Assembly (NCBI RefSeq): GCF_009937955.1 | Contig: NZ_AP018439.1 | Span: 6,262,001-6,326,000, forward strand | Source of the DNA: Undibacterium sp. KW1 | Lineage (GTDB): Bacteria; Pseudomonadota; Gammaproteobacteria; Burkholderiales; Burkholderiaceae_D | Direction: 5' to 3' | DNA length: 64,000 nucleotides | Translations under genes and position numbers: made by a program | In this document: piece after piece, positions 8,025-16,464 of the stretch | How the letters are laid out: each line of letters opens with the position of its first letter | Position numbering within the stretch: position 1 is the stretch's first letter | Notes under the pieces: generated by a model | Database searches by the model: none | What the model saw: the letters and a program-made list of their open reading frames with translations, nothing else | What the model was told of the DNA's origin: nothing

Positions 8025-10739
8025 TTAACTGACCGTCATTGCTCTGACCAGGCCGTTTGAACGGTTGATTTCCACCAGCCGTCCTGCGCGGTCAAACAGC
8101 ATGATGTAATCACGCTGCACATGTACCCCAGGATGATCAGCAGAGGGCAAGGCCAGTTTTAACAGGGTTTTCCCCTGTGCCAGTTGCCTTATCTCCCATA
8201 TGGTCATACCGTCATTGCTTGATGCAACAAAAATCATGCCCTCTTCGAGGTGAACTTCAGGGGCTTGTGCTGCGGCACCTGTATTCACTTCGAAAGAGGC
8301 AACCATGCTGGACTTGGCCAGCAGTACGGCATTGCTGGTTTCATTGCTTTTCAAATAGAGCCTGGCGGGTTCGTCGGCGTTCTCGACCGGCAGGATGCGC
8401 CATACATCTGAGTCTGGCAGGGCCCAGGAATCACGCTGGTTGAGGCGACGGCTGGGCAGCAGGTAGCGCCATTGCTCAATGCCGTCGTGCGCACCTATCA
8501 ACAGGGTTTGTGCCTGGGCGCTTTCTGAATAGGCAAAAATTTGTCCTGGCAGGTCAGCAATTTGCCAGACTACCTGTAATTTATCGACGCTGGTATCAAT
8601 GGCCAGCAGGCGGTTATGCATGACCACATTCCAGTGTATGCCATCATAACGGCGTGACCAGAATGAGACTGGCAGGGTCAGCCAGTCAGCAACACTACGG
8701 CTGGCCAGGTCTATGCGGCTGATGCGCATGGTGTTATCCCTTTTAGCCAGCACCAGTGCCCTTTGACCATTGTCTGACAAGACCAGATGATGTGCCGGTA
8801 CGGGATAGTGTGCCAGTTGCTTGCCGACCTGGTTGACTATACTGACACCACTCTCACCCAGGGCCAGCAGGTAATGCGCATCTGGCAGGCGACAGGCATC
8901 ATGGATGCGCATGAGACCACGCTCCTCAAACAACATTTCAAGCGGAGTCGATCTGGCATTGAAAGGCGCGAGATACACATCATGAGGCAGATTCAGTGCA
9001 GGCAGATCAGTGCGCATGACGGCGGCATCGGCAAATTCAATCAGACGCGTGATATCCTGCTTCTGTAATTGATTCAGGCCTGCCGAACGCTCCGTCAGTA
9101 CATGACGCAATACTTCTGCCGCAAGCCTGGTGCTGGCAGGTGAACGCTGCTTCAGTGTCAGCAATTCCTGCGCCAGCCGGGCGCGCAGTTGTGCTCCCGG
9201 TTCTCCGGCCATATTCAGTATGTGCCTGATGCTGGCTTCACTCTGTTTCAAGTCCGAGACTTGTAGCGACAGCTTCCTCGTCAATGCGCGTACACCCAGT
9301 ATACCGCCCGCACGCTCAGCCTGGGATAGCCAGGACAGGGCTTGCTCACGTTCTTCTTCCAGCGGCCAGAGAATTTCAGCGGCATCCGCCAGGTCACCCC
9401 TTGTTGCCACCGCGTGTGCCCAATGCTTGCGTAATTCCCGCCCTTCTGCCGCGTGCTTCTTTTCCAGTAAATGCACTGCTTCTGCAAAGCTGTTAAACAG
9501 GCGCGCAAGCTTTGCTGCCCGTAAAAAGTCACCTGCCAGCCACCATAGCCTTACTCTGATTTCCGGTGATAATTCCAGGGTATCGGCCAGTTCAGCGGCT
9601 TGCTTTATCCTGTCTTTGCTTTCCAGATAATTGACCGCTTCTGTGCCTGATTTCAGCAATTCTGCCAGGACAAATACTGCTTCATCGATTTTTCCTTCAC
9701 GGTCCAGGCGTTCAAAAGTACGGCGATACAATTGCCGCAAATGCTCTTGCACATCGCTGGCAACGTGGATGCTTGATCCCAGTCCGCTACTATTGCTGAT
9801 GTTGAGATTGTCGCGCCTCCTGGGTGTGCCAAATGCCTGCCGGGTATTCTTTTTTTGCAAGGAATCCAGGGGCACGGCGTGGCGCAATGCTTCGTTCAAA
9901 TCGCCACGTTCAAACATCTCCATCATTTCGCGCAGGAATCTGGCCTGGCGTTCGCCCAGCAATTTTGACATCCTCGTCATATTCGCAATTTTTGCGGCAA
10001 AATTGGCGAGTTTTTGCGCCAGAGGGGAGAGCTTTTCCGGAGCACCTGAGTTACCCCATGCGTGTTCTTTGGCCGGTCTGCGAAAATCAATCAGATTGCT
10101 GAGCCAGCTGGCCATCAAACCCAGGGCGCCAAGCGCAACAGGCCCTGCTCTTTGCGACCAGGATTTTTTCTGAGCAGCGTCATCAGGCAGCTTGCCTCCT
10201 TCAATGAGCGCTGCAGTTTCATCAAGAAAGGCTTTTTGTTTGTCGCTGGCTTGCGGAATGGCGTCGCCCAGTATGTCACGTATATCTTTGCCTGGCGCAG
10301 GTTCATCTATTCCGGATGTTCCTCCCGCTGTGGGGAATTTCAAGGGCTTGCGCAAGCTGATTGCGCTCAGGTCCAGCCATGCCGATGGATCAATTCTGTC
10401 AGACTGTGTCAGCCTTGCCGTCAGGATTTGAGCACCGGCTACCAGGCAAAAGCTATTACCCGAAATGGCCGCCAATTCGTCCTCGTGCAAAGGTGCACTG
10501 CTCAAGATGCCATTGATTTCTGCGATGGCCAGGCCATCCAGCCCAGCGCAATGCAGGTATTTTTTTTCAGGAAATTCAAGAAAATATCCTTTGAGCACCT
10601 GGTACAGGCGTGAACCTGGACGCCAGTGGTGCAGGATGCGTGACCGTGCCTGGCTCTCACCGATGAGCTCAGGGTCGAACCAGATGCCGCGCAATTCGCG
10701 CATGCCATCAAACAAGGGGCGTCGTACAGTTGGCATCAT
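8025..10739 (-). CDS. bpX6-like protein of a MoxR-vWA-propeller ternary system
   Basis: This 904-residue protein is the last gene of the ternary cassette. The N-terminal 135 or so residues (R-R-P-x-F starts, then FDPELIGES and a long mixed region) resemble what I remember as the bpX6 domain. A linker with a 19-residue hydrophobic stretch at about 199-217 follows and could be a membrane anchor. Residues about 225-540 are alpha-helical, with repeated helix pairs resembling TPR-like solenoids (DEAVFVLAELL, DLADAAEILWPLEEE). The last 300 residues show recurring four-strand units typical of a beta-propeller (HHLVLSDNGQRALVLAKRD, EEGMIFVASSNDGMTIWEI). Its ATG overlaps the previous stop in ATGA, which indicates translational coupling. 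Its role is unknown; a scaffold or substrate-recognition subunit is an inference. Confidence 0.72.
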   Translation of the reverse strand: MMPTVRRPLFDGMRELRGIWFDPELIGESQARSRILHHWRPGSRLYQVLKGYFLEFPEKKYLHCAGLDGLAIAEINGILSSAPLHEDELAAISGNSFCLVAGAQILTARLTQSDRIDPSAWLDLSAISLRKPLKFPTAGGTSGIDEPAPGKDIRDILGDAIPQASDKQKAFLDETAALIEGGKLPDDAAQKKSWSQRAGPVALGALGLMASWLSNLIDFRRPAKEHAWGNSGAPEKLSPLAQKLANFAAKIANMTRMSKLLGERQARFLREMMEMFERGDLNEALRHAVPLDSLQKKNTRQAFGTPRRRDNLNISNSSGLGSSIHVASDVQEHLRQLYRRTFERLDREGKIDEAVFVLAELLKSGTEAVNYLESKDRIKQAAELADTLELSPEIRVRLWWLAGDFLRAAKLARLFNSFAEAVHLLEKKHAAEGRELRKHWAHAVATRGDLADAAEILWPLEEEREQALSWLSQAERAGGILGVRALTRKLSLQVSDLKQSEASIRHILNMAGEPGAQLRARLAQELLTLKQRSPASTRLAAEVLRHVLTERSAGLNQLQKQDITRLIEFADAAVMRTDLPALNLPHDVYLAPFNARSTPLEMLFEERGLMRIHDACRLPDAHYLLALGESGVSIVNQVGKQLAHYPVPAHHLVLSDNGQRALVLAKRDNTMRISRIDLASRSVADWLTLPVSFWSRRYDGIHWNVVMHNRLLAIDTSVDKLQVVWQIADLPGQIFAYSESAQAQTLLIGAHDGIEQWRYLLPSRRLNQRDSWALPDSDVWRILPVENADEPARLYLKSNETSNAVLLAKSSMVASFEVNTGAAAQAPEVHLEEGMIFVASSNDGMTIWEIRQLAQGKTLLKLALPSADHPGVHVQRDYIMLFDRAGRLVEINRSNGLVRAMTVS

Positions 10740-12676
10740 GCTGACACTCCATCTGCAGTGACTTTAAGTAACAGGGCTTCTTCATCCAGACCCCGTACCT
10801 TGATATCCAGGGTATTTTGCAAGATCCAGGCCAGACGGCTGCTGACAGAATCCATGCTGATTTTCGCGATGGGTTCTGCTGAACGGTGAATTTCTATCTG
10901 TTTTGCCTGCCCTATGAATTGTATGCTGTGCCTGTCTGCGCTCAATACGACCAGGCCAAATTCGTCTTCACCGTATTGCCGCCTGTTGGTAACGCCCAGG
11001 ACTTTTACAGAAGCAGGGACAGTTTTTTTTATATACGACTTTGAAGTGCCTATCCACCATTCATGCTCACCGATTTGCAATGCCAGCAGCCCGTGCTCAA
11101 AATTGTTGACATGAGTCCAGGATATTTCATTGCCAAAGAAAATAGCCTGGCCAGCATGGGAAATGTTTGCAACAGCCAGAGGCGCATTTTCGTGTGCATG
11201 CCAGCGGAAAATTTTTGTACTACCATTTTCACTGACTGCGTATAACAGGCGCTGTCCAAAAAAATCTGAACCTATGACATTGCTGGCAATGGGTTTAAAG
11301 TGTGGTTCTGAGGGTTCCGGCCTTGCGCTTGTTGGCTTGCCTGCCGTCTGTGGTAATTCCAGACTTGATTCCCAGCAAACCAGGTGCTGGTCTATGTCCT
11401 GCACGATGACCCTGGCCAGGCTGCGTGCGTTTTTTCTGACTTCCATGAAGTAAGCCGGCAGCCAGCGCGTACCACCGGTCGGTGCCCTGAAATACTTCAT
11501 TTCAGGTCTTTGCACGACGACTTTTTTACAAGAAAAATGCTGGCTGGGGAAGCCATGAAAACTCAGGTCCAGCCCATCGGCTGAAATATAAGCGAGGTTC
11601 TTGCCCATCACCGCTGCAGCCAGGATACTGCCTTTTGTTGGCTGCCTGATCGTGCGGAATTTGCCTGGCGCAGCCCGCACGGATTGAGGTACGTTGTAGA
11701 TGATGATATTGCCATCCAGTTGTGGTACTGCCAGCCAATAGCCCTTGCTGGCAAAGCGTGGTGCCTGCTTCAGTGAAGGGCGGTTTTTTGTATTGCGCAC
11801 ATGGGCCAGGCCATCGATACGTTTGAATTGCTCACGCAAGATGCGTATCGCCACATCTTCCGCAGGCAAATCAAGTGTGACATCGCGCTGGTTGCTGCGC
11901 TGGCTTAACTGCAGGTGCAGGCGGCGGTTCTGCTCATCACTGAATAAATCAACATGACTGGTAATCTGGCTGGTGGCGCGCTGCAGGCGTGCCGTGTGCG
12001 TCCCTGAAATTTGCCAACAGTCACAGGTGTTCTTGTCCTGCTGTTTTAGCAGGGTATCCCAGCTATCCAGTTCAACCGTCGTGGCGTTGCGCAAGCTCTT
12101 GCTGTTCAGCAGAGCTTTCATTGCTTCGCGTCCCAGGGTTTCATGCAAGACACCTGGGTGTTGCAATATCCCCCACTTGAAATGGGCACCCGCTTCTTCT
12201 GCACGGCGGGATAGCAGGATGAACAGCACGATATGGGCTAGGCGCGGTTCACCCAATTGCATGGGGCCTGCATCAAACAGGGCGATACACAATTGCGAAC
12301 GCAGACGTATGTCAGGCTCCGTGCCCAAAAACAAGAGTTCGTTGCTGGCAGCGCGCCGTATGAATTCATCCGGCTCGGCCTCGGCGTACAGCCACTCTGT
12401 CATGAGCAGTCTATCGTAGTTCCCACGTTGCACGATATTGCCTATGCCTACGGGTTCATCATTGATCCTGTGGGATGCAAACTTCAGGCGACCAACCAGA
12501 GGGTCAAGCCGCAACAGCATCTGCCCTATGGCATCTGTCAATTCAGGTGGGAACAGGGTCAGCCAGTCACGCCAGGCTTCCAGTGCCTGCGGTAGTGCTC
12601 GCGGTGATGACTGTGCTACTGACTGCGGTACAGGCTGTGTTATTGGCTGTGTTAGTGGCAAACTTTGTGACGTCAT
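10736..12676 (-). CDS. Degenerate vWA plus beta-propeller protein of the ternary system
   Basis: A 646-residue protein. A Gln/Pro/Ser-rich start (1-30) leads to a region around 45-120 that is characteristic of ternary-system vWA proteins (PLVGRLKF, DRLLMTEWLYAE, RRAASNELLFL). The vWA core follows at about 125-215, where LCIALFDAGPM is in the position of the metal-ion-dependent adhesion site. The usual D-x-S-x-S is D135-A-G-P-M here, so the two serines are lost. From about 290 to the end, beta-rich repeats suggest a propeller (GYWLAVPQLDGNIIIYN, GLLALQIGEHEWWIG). MoxR ATPases typically work with vWA partners, and this is the evident one. The gene overlaps its neighbours by ATGA at both ends. 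Confidence 0.78.
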   Translation of the reverse strand: MTSQSLPLTQPITQPVPQSVAQSSPRALPQALEAWRDWLTLFPPELTDAIGQMLLRLDPLVGRLKFASHRINDEPVGIGNIVQRGNYDRLLMTEWLYAEAEPDEFIRRAASNELLFLGTEPDIRLRSQLCIALFDAGPMQLGEPRLAHIVLFILLSRRAEEAGAHFKWGILQHPGVLHETLGREAMKALLNSKSLRNATTVELDSWDTLLKQQDKNTCDCWQISGTHTARLQRATSQITSHVDLFSDEQNRRLHLQLSQRSNQRDVTLDLPAEDVAIRILREQFKRIDGLAHVRNTKNRPSLKQAPRFASKGYWLAVPQLDGNIIIYNVPQSVRAAPGKFRTIRQPTKGSILAAAVMGKNLAYISADGLDLSFHGFPSQHFSCKKVVVQRPEMKYFRAPTGGTRWLPAYFMEVRKNARSLARVIVQDIDQHLVCWESSLELPQTAGKPTSARPEPSEPHFKPIASNVIGSDFFGQRLLYAVSENGSTKIFRWHAHENAPLAVANISHAGQAIFFGNEISWTHVNNFEHGLLALQIGEHEWWIGTSKSYIKKTVPASVKVLGVTNRRQYGEDEFGLVVLSADRHSIQFIGQAKQIEIHRSAEPIAKISMDSVSSRLAWILQNTLDIKVRGLDEEALLLKVTADGVSA

Positions 12677-13089
12677 TCCAGCTCCTGCAGTAACCAGAGC
12701 AACAGATCTGCGGACAGATAAGCAGCGTCAGCGAGCGGGATGATTTGTTCCGGCTCATTCAACAAGAGCAAGGCTTGTGTACCCAGCCGCCGTGCCAGCG
12801 CAGCCTGCACCAGATCACAGGAGAGAGCCGGACCAGTATGGGTAGGCAACCAGAGATCACGCGCCTGCGGATGTGGGGCGCAATATTGCACGCCATCCAG
12901 CCATGGCAAAAGCTCAGGCGGTCCCATGAGCACCAGCAAGTCACGGCTGGCGACCACTGACAGATGGCTCAACTCATCGGCTGCCAAAGTCTGCAGTTTG
13001 TGCAGCAATTGCCTGGCGATACCGGCGCTGGCAATCAGGCCCGCCGGTGAGGGCGCATGCTCATTGGCCCGCCATTCCAATACGGTCAT
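12673..13089 (-). CDS. bpX5-like small protein of the ternary system
   Basis: A 138-residue cytoplasmic protein between the MoxR ATPase and the vWA-propeller gene. It contains the pattern LLVLMGPPELLPWLDGVQY, then a short segment ending in DLWLPTHTGPALSCDLVQAAL. I associate this arrangement (a PWxDG turn, then LPT with Pro and a helix) with the bpX5 domain, which is found only in these systems. There is no catalytic motif. The start codon overlaps the MoxR stop (TGATG) and its stop overlaps the next start (ATGA), so the stoichiometry is probably tied by coupled translation. It is probably an adaptor between ATPase and effector; that role is inferred. Confidence 0.75.
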   Translation of the reverse strand: MTVLEWRANEHAPSPAGLIASAGIARQLLHKLQTLAADELSHLSVVASRDLLVLMGPPELLPWLDGVQYCAPHPQARDLWLPTHTGPALSCDLVQAALARRLGTQALLLLNEPEQIIPLADAAYLSADLLLWLLQELE

Positions 13090-14243
13090 CAGTCTGTTTC
13101 CAGGGCGGCGATCAGTTGCGTGCGGCGTTCTTCCAGCTCGGCTGGCAATTCTGCCTTGACAAAATTGGCATCAATCTCGCGCAACAGGGCTTCTGCTGAT
13201 TTCTGAAAGTCTTCGCTTTCAGTGTTCGTCAGTAAACTGTCTGCCGTTTCTGCCAGTCGTGTTATACGGGCCAGCGGCTGTTGTACGGCTTCTTCCACCA
13301 CAGCCTGTAATAAGGGATGACGGGCCTGTGCCAGCAAGTCGCGCAATACTTCACGGGCATTGCGCTGGCCAGCTGCGGTGGGAATGACATACACCAGTGG
13401 CCATAAGTCTGCCCTGCTCGCGACCTGACGGCCAGCCAGCACGGTTGCAGCGGCGATCAATTGTTGCGCCTTGACGATGCGGCGGTCGGATAATAAGACA
13501 TTCGCCTGGCGCAATTGGCGTATTGCCTGGGCCAGGTCGCCGCGCACTTCTGCCATATTTACCAGCGGCACTGCACGGTTCAAAATGTCCAGGCTGGACA
13601 GGTCTGCCCTGGCTGCCACGGGACGGTGATTGACTTGCCAGCCACCTTCCAGCAAATCTTCCAGGCGCGGGTCTGGTACCGGTTCTACAAATACATGCAG
13701 CAAGAAACGGTCGGCAAAAGCTGCCAGGCCTTCATCTTCAGGCAAGCCATTGGCTGCGCCTACACAAATACGCAAGGGGCATTTGACGCGTGTATGGCCG
13801 CGCTTGAACTGACGTTCATTGAGCACACCCAACAGTGTGTTAAGAATGGCTGTTGAACCAAGAAAGACTTCATCCAGAAAAGCAATCTCTGCTTCCGGCA
13901 GCATGCCTGCGATATCGGTTTCTACCGAGCCTTCACGCAGTTTTGTCAGATTGACAGGGCCAAACAATTCTGAAGGTTCTGTAAAACGGCCCAGCAGGTA
14001 TTCAAAATACTGCCCGCCCAGACTTTGTGCAACCCGTCGTACAACGGCACTCTTTGCCGTACCCGGTGGCCCAACTACCAGCAAATGTTCTTGTGCCACT
14101 GCTCCGAGTATCATGAGTTCTGCAAGTTGGTCGCGGTCTATCAAACCCGTAGTGGCTTCGCGGATGGCATCTCTGATGCGTGACGAAGCCTCCTGCGTTG
14201 CTTCACGTATTCTTTCCTTCAGACTTGCTGTTGACTCTTGCAT
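13089..14243 (-). CDS. MoxR-family AAA+ ATPase
   Basis: A 384-residue AAA+ ATPase of the MoxR/RavA class, which remodels partner proteins in concert with vWA-domain proteins. Walker A is GPPGTAKS (58-65) and Walker B is LDE (123-125, in AFLDEVFLGS). The MoxR-type segment LGRFTEPSELFGP, the sensor-1 region (GAANGLPED) and the arginine-containing ADRFLLHVF are present. The C-terminal lid runs from about 255 with a helical tail rich in Glu/Ala that could contact partners. It is the first gene of a four-gene run with 1- to 4-base overlaps and lies 107 bases after the LytTR regulator on the same strand. The upstream ribosome site is weak. Confidence 0.92.
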   Translation of the reverse strand: MQESTASLKERIREATQEASSRIRDAIREATTGLIDRDQLAELMILGAVAQEHLLVVGPPGTAKSAVVRRVAQSLGGQYFEYLLGRFTEPSELFGPVNLTKLREGSVETDIAGMLPEAEIAFLDEVFLGSTAILNTLLGVLNERQFKRGHTRVKCPLRICVGAANGLPEDEGLAAFADRFLLHVFVEPVPDPRLEDLLEGGWQVNHRPVAARADLSSLDILNRAVPLVNMAEVRGDLAQAIRQLRQANVLLSDRRIVKAQQLIAAATVLAGRQVASRADLWPLVYVIPTAAGQRNAREVLRDLLAQARHPLLQAVVEEAVQQPLARITRLAETADSLLTNTESEDFQKSAEALLREIDANFVKAELPAELEERRTQLIAALETD

Positions 14244-14350
14244 GGGTAGATCTACTTTGCTAAGGGATTGGCTGACGCCAGGGATGACTGATTATAAACC
14301 TTGCAGTACCGGAGCTTTGACTGTCAGGTACGCGCTGACGGAGTACCAGC

Positions 14351-15175
14351 CTACATTTGCTGGAACAAATGCGTGTGGTTACGGCTGACTTCGAGTTTTT
14401 CTGCATGGCCTTTCAGGCCTATCAACTGGCGGCCACGGAAATCACGCGTGACTTCGGCAATCGCAGAGACGCGCACCAGGGTAGAGCGGTGTATGCGCCA
14501 GAATTCTTTGGGGTCGAGTTCGTCTTCGAGTTCTTTCAGTGATTTGCGTATCAGGTACTCTGCCTGCTCTGTCTGTACCAGCGTATATTTTTCATCAGAG
14601 CGGAAAAATAAAACCTCTTTGGTGCTGACCATGCGCAGGCTGGTGCCTACGCTGGCCTGTATCCAGCGCAGGTATTCACGCTTCTGGCTTTGCTGTTGCA
14701 TTAATTGCGTCAGCATTTGTTCCACCTGTCTGGCCTGGTCGCTGGCGGCGTTGTTGGCATTGGTGGCATTGGCGGGTGCGGTTTTTTCCTGCTGGCGCTG
14801 TTTCAATCTCTCCTGCAGGCGCTGGCAGGTGCTTGCCAGCCTTTCGGCTTCTACCGGTTTCAACAGATAGTCCATGGCACCGCGCTCGAAAGCCTGTATC
14901 GCATATTCATCATAGGCAGTCACAAACACTACCAGTGCCTGCTTGGCCAGTATGCTTGCAGCTTCTATGCCGTTCTTGCCCGGCATGCGTATATCGAGAA
15001 AGATAATATCGGGGTGCAGTTCTTCTGCCTGTTCTATGGCGACTATGCCATTCGCAGCTTCAGCAATGATGGACAAGTCTGGCCATGCTTGTTGCAGGCG
15101 TGCGCGTAGCTGATCGCGCATCGGGCTCTCATCATCGACTATCATTGCCGTTGCTGCTGTTGCTAGTGCTGGCAT
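14351..15175 (-). CDS. LytTR-family response regulator
   Basis: A 274-residue two-component regulator. The receiver domain spans about residues 8-130, with acidic residues DDE (14-16) and phospho-acceptor D61 in FLDIRMPGKNG; the FLLKPVEAE segment supplies the conserved Lys. A linker rich in Gln and Ala (about 130-165) precedes a LytTR DNA-binding domain (about 170-274), recognised from VLFFRSDEKYTLVQT, RKSLKELEDEL and IHRSTLVRVSAI. Such regulators bind pairs of short direct repeats. It follows the kinase by 48 bases and is probably co-transcribed with it. The ternary-system ATPase begins 107 bases downstream, so that cassette is a candidate target. AGGGA precedes the start. Confidence 0.93.
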   Translation of the reverse strand: MPALATAATAMIVDDESPMRDQLRARLQQAWPDLSIIAEAANGIVAIEQAEELHPDIIFLDIRMPGKNGIEAASILAKQALVVFVTAYDEYAIQAFERGAMDYLLKPVEAERLASTCQRLQERLKQRQQEKTAPANATNANNAASDQARQVEQMLTQLMQQQSQKREYLRWIQASVGTSLRMVSTKEVLFFRSDEKYTLVQTEQAEYLIRKSLKELEDELDPKEFWRIHRSTLVRVSAIAEVTRDFRGRQLIGLKGHAEKLEVSRNHTHLFQQM

Positions 15176-15223
15176 GCTGTTCCCTGATACGTGATTGTGG
15201 AATAAGCAATAAGAATAATGTTC

Positions 15224-16108
15224 TTATTGTTTTGTGTCTATAGGCACCAGTATGCCGACCACTGCACCACCAGCCTGAGGTGCTTCAATGACCAGCTGTG
15301 CCTTGCCTGAATACAGCACTTTCAGACGCTCACGTATATTCGTCAGGCCCATGCCATCATCTGCATGCATGTCAAAACCCATGCCGTTGTCGCTGACTTC
15401 AACCAGCAATTGCCCATCGACTTTCTTTGCCGTGATGCGGATATGCCCGCCTGTGGTCTTGGGTTCCAGTCCATGCTTGATGGAATTCTCCACCAGGGTT
15501 TGTATCATCATCGATGGGAAGGGCAAAAATTCCAGCTCCGATGGCAAGTCTATATCGTAAGTCAAACGCTCCTGCATGCGTGCCTGCATGATGTTCAGGT
15601 AGGCACGGCACATGTCCATTTGCAGACCCAGTTTGCCATTGCCCTTGTCACGCATTTGTGGCATGGCCGAACGCAGGTATTTGATCAGGTGCTGATGCAC
15701 CACAGTTGCCTGTGCCGGATTGGTTTCGATGAGCTGACCTATCAGCGCCAGGGTATTGAACAAGAAATGCGGCTCTATCTGTGCCTGCAGTGCTGCCATT
15801 TCGGCTTCCAGCAAGCGGCGTTCCAGTGCTTCAACATCGGCACGGGTTGCGGCGGCTGTGGCGGCGATCTCTGCACTACGCTTGCCACCTGCCAGGCTCT
15901 TGATAATGAAAGAGGCGAATACCAGTGCGGGCATCAGTCCACCCAGGCCCAGGGCGCCACCTACTATCATGGCGACCAGCGAGATGCCCAGTAAAGAGGA
16001 CCAGGGCACTACCGCCAGCCAGTCAAAGAACTTCCACCAGACCACGGTCACCGTGTCGGTGATATCCATGATCAGGTCGAGTACCTTGTTATCGTCGCGA
16101 TGTTTCAT
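15224..16108 (-). CDS. LytS-type sensor histidine kinase
   Basis: A 294-residue kinase of the His_kinase/LytS class. The N-terminal 70 residues hold a membrane segment pair (about 37-71). The phospho-acceptor His is in QIEPHFLFNTL, the N-box is LVENSIKHGLEP and the G-boxes are VSDNGMGFD and GMGLTNIRERL. There is no recognisable extracytoplasmic sensor domain, so any signal must be sensed in or at the membrane. Residues 9-64 align without gaps to residues 30-85 of the small membrane protein encoded just upstream. It pairs with the LytTR regulator that follows. The family normally signals to LytTR proteins. Confidence 0.92.
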   Translation of the reverse strand: MKHRDDNKVLDLIMDITDTVTVVWWKFFDWLAVVPWSSLLGISLVAMIVGGALGLGGLMPALVFASFIIKSLAGGKRSAEIAATAAATRADVEALERRLLEAEMAALQAQIEPHFLFNTLALIGQLIETNPAQATVVHQHLIKYLRSAMPQMRDKGNGKLGLQMDMCRAYLNIMQARMQERLTYDIDLPSELEFLPFPSMMIQTLVENSIKHGLEPKTTGGHIRITAKKVDGQLLVEVSDNGMGFDMHADDGMGLTNIRERLKVLYSGKAQLVIEAPQAGGAVVGILVPIDTKQ

Positions 16109-16143
16109 ACCATTTCCATTCGCCGCCAGTTTTGCCAGGCCGC

Positions 16144-16464
16144 TTATTCAGTTTGTGGGTTGCTTGCTGTCTTGTCTTTATCAGCAAATATTTTGGCAAT
16201 GATAGCGCCAAACACCAGGCCATTTGCCAGCGATGATAAGTGCAGTATGCCGCCAGTGATCAAAGTCAGCAAAGCAGTCAGCAAGAGTTTCTTCCATGAT
16301 GCCTGCAATATCCAGTCAAGAGCATGGCGGCCTGCATAGACCAGCGTGTCTGCCAGGTTTTTGGCAAAGTCCAGAACGGGGTTGTGGTTTGTGTTGTTCA
16401 TGTTATCGCTCCTGTTAGTTGTTGTTGCAACGGTGATCAAAGTATTTTCTGTTTGAGTATGCAT
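16144..16464 (-). CDS. Small membrane protein resembling the kinase's membrane domain
   Basis: A 106-residue protein with one or two hydrophobic segments (about 58-90). Residues 30-85 line up without a gap with residues 9-64 of the histidine kinase encoded 35 bases downstream. Shared features are VLD, DT, DW, W, LL, GG, LxL and LVF at identical spacing, about 20 identities by hand. It therefore looks like a stand-alone copy of the kinase input domain and may form mixed oligomers with it; that function is inferred. Two starts are plausible: 16464 (AGGAGAG upstream) and 16401, MNNTN (AGGAG upstream). I give the longer one. Confidence 0.7.
   Translation of the reverse strand: MHTQTENTLITVATTTNRSDNMNNTNHNPVLDFAKNLADTLVYAGRHALDWILQASWKKLLLTALLTLITGGILHLSSLANGLVFGAIIAKIFADKDKTASNPQTE

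Noticed and set aside
10062..10613. 183-codon plus-strand frame inside the bpX6-like gene
   Set aside because: Antisense shadow; the minus strand encodes a coherent domain series with overlapping starts.
8025..16464. Possibility that the MoxR cassette is a known RavA-ViaA or methanol-dehydrogenase system
   Set aside because: There is no ViaA-type protein or MxaC/MxaL genes, while propeller and bpX-like partners are present, so a ternary system fits better.
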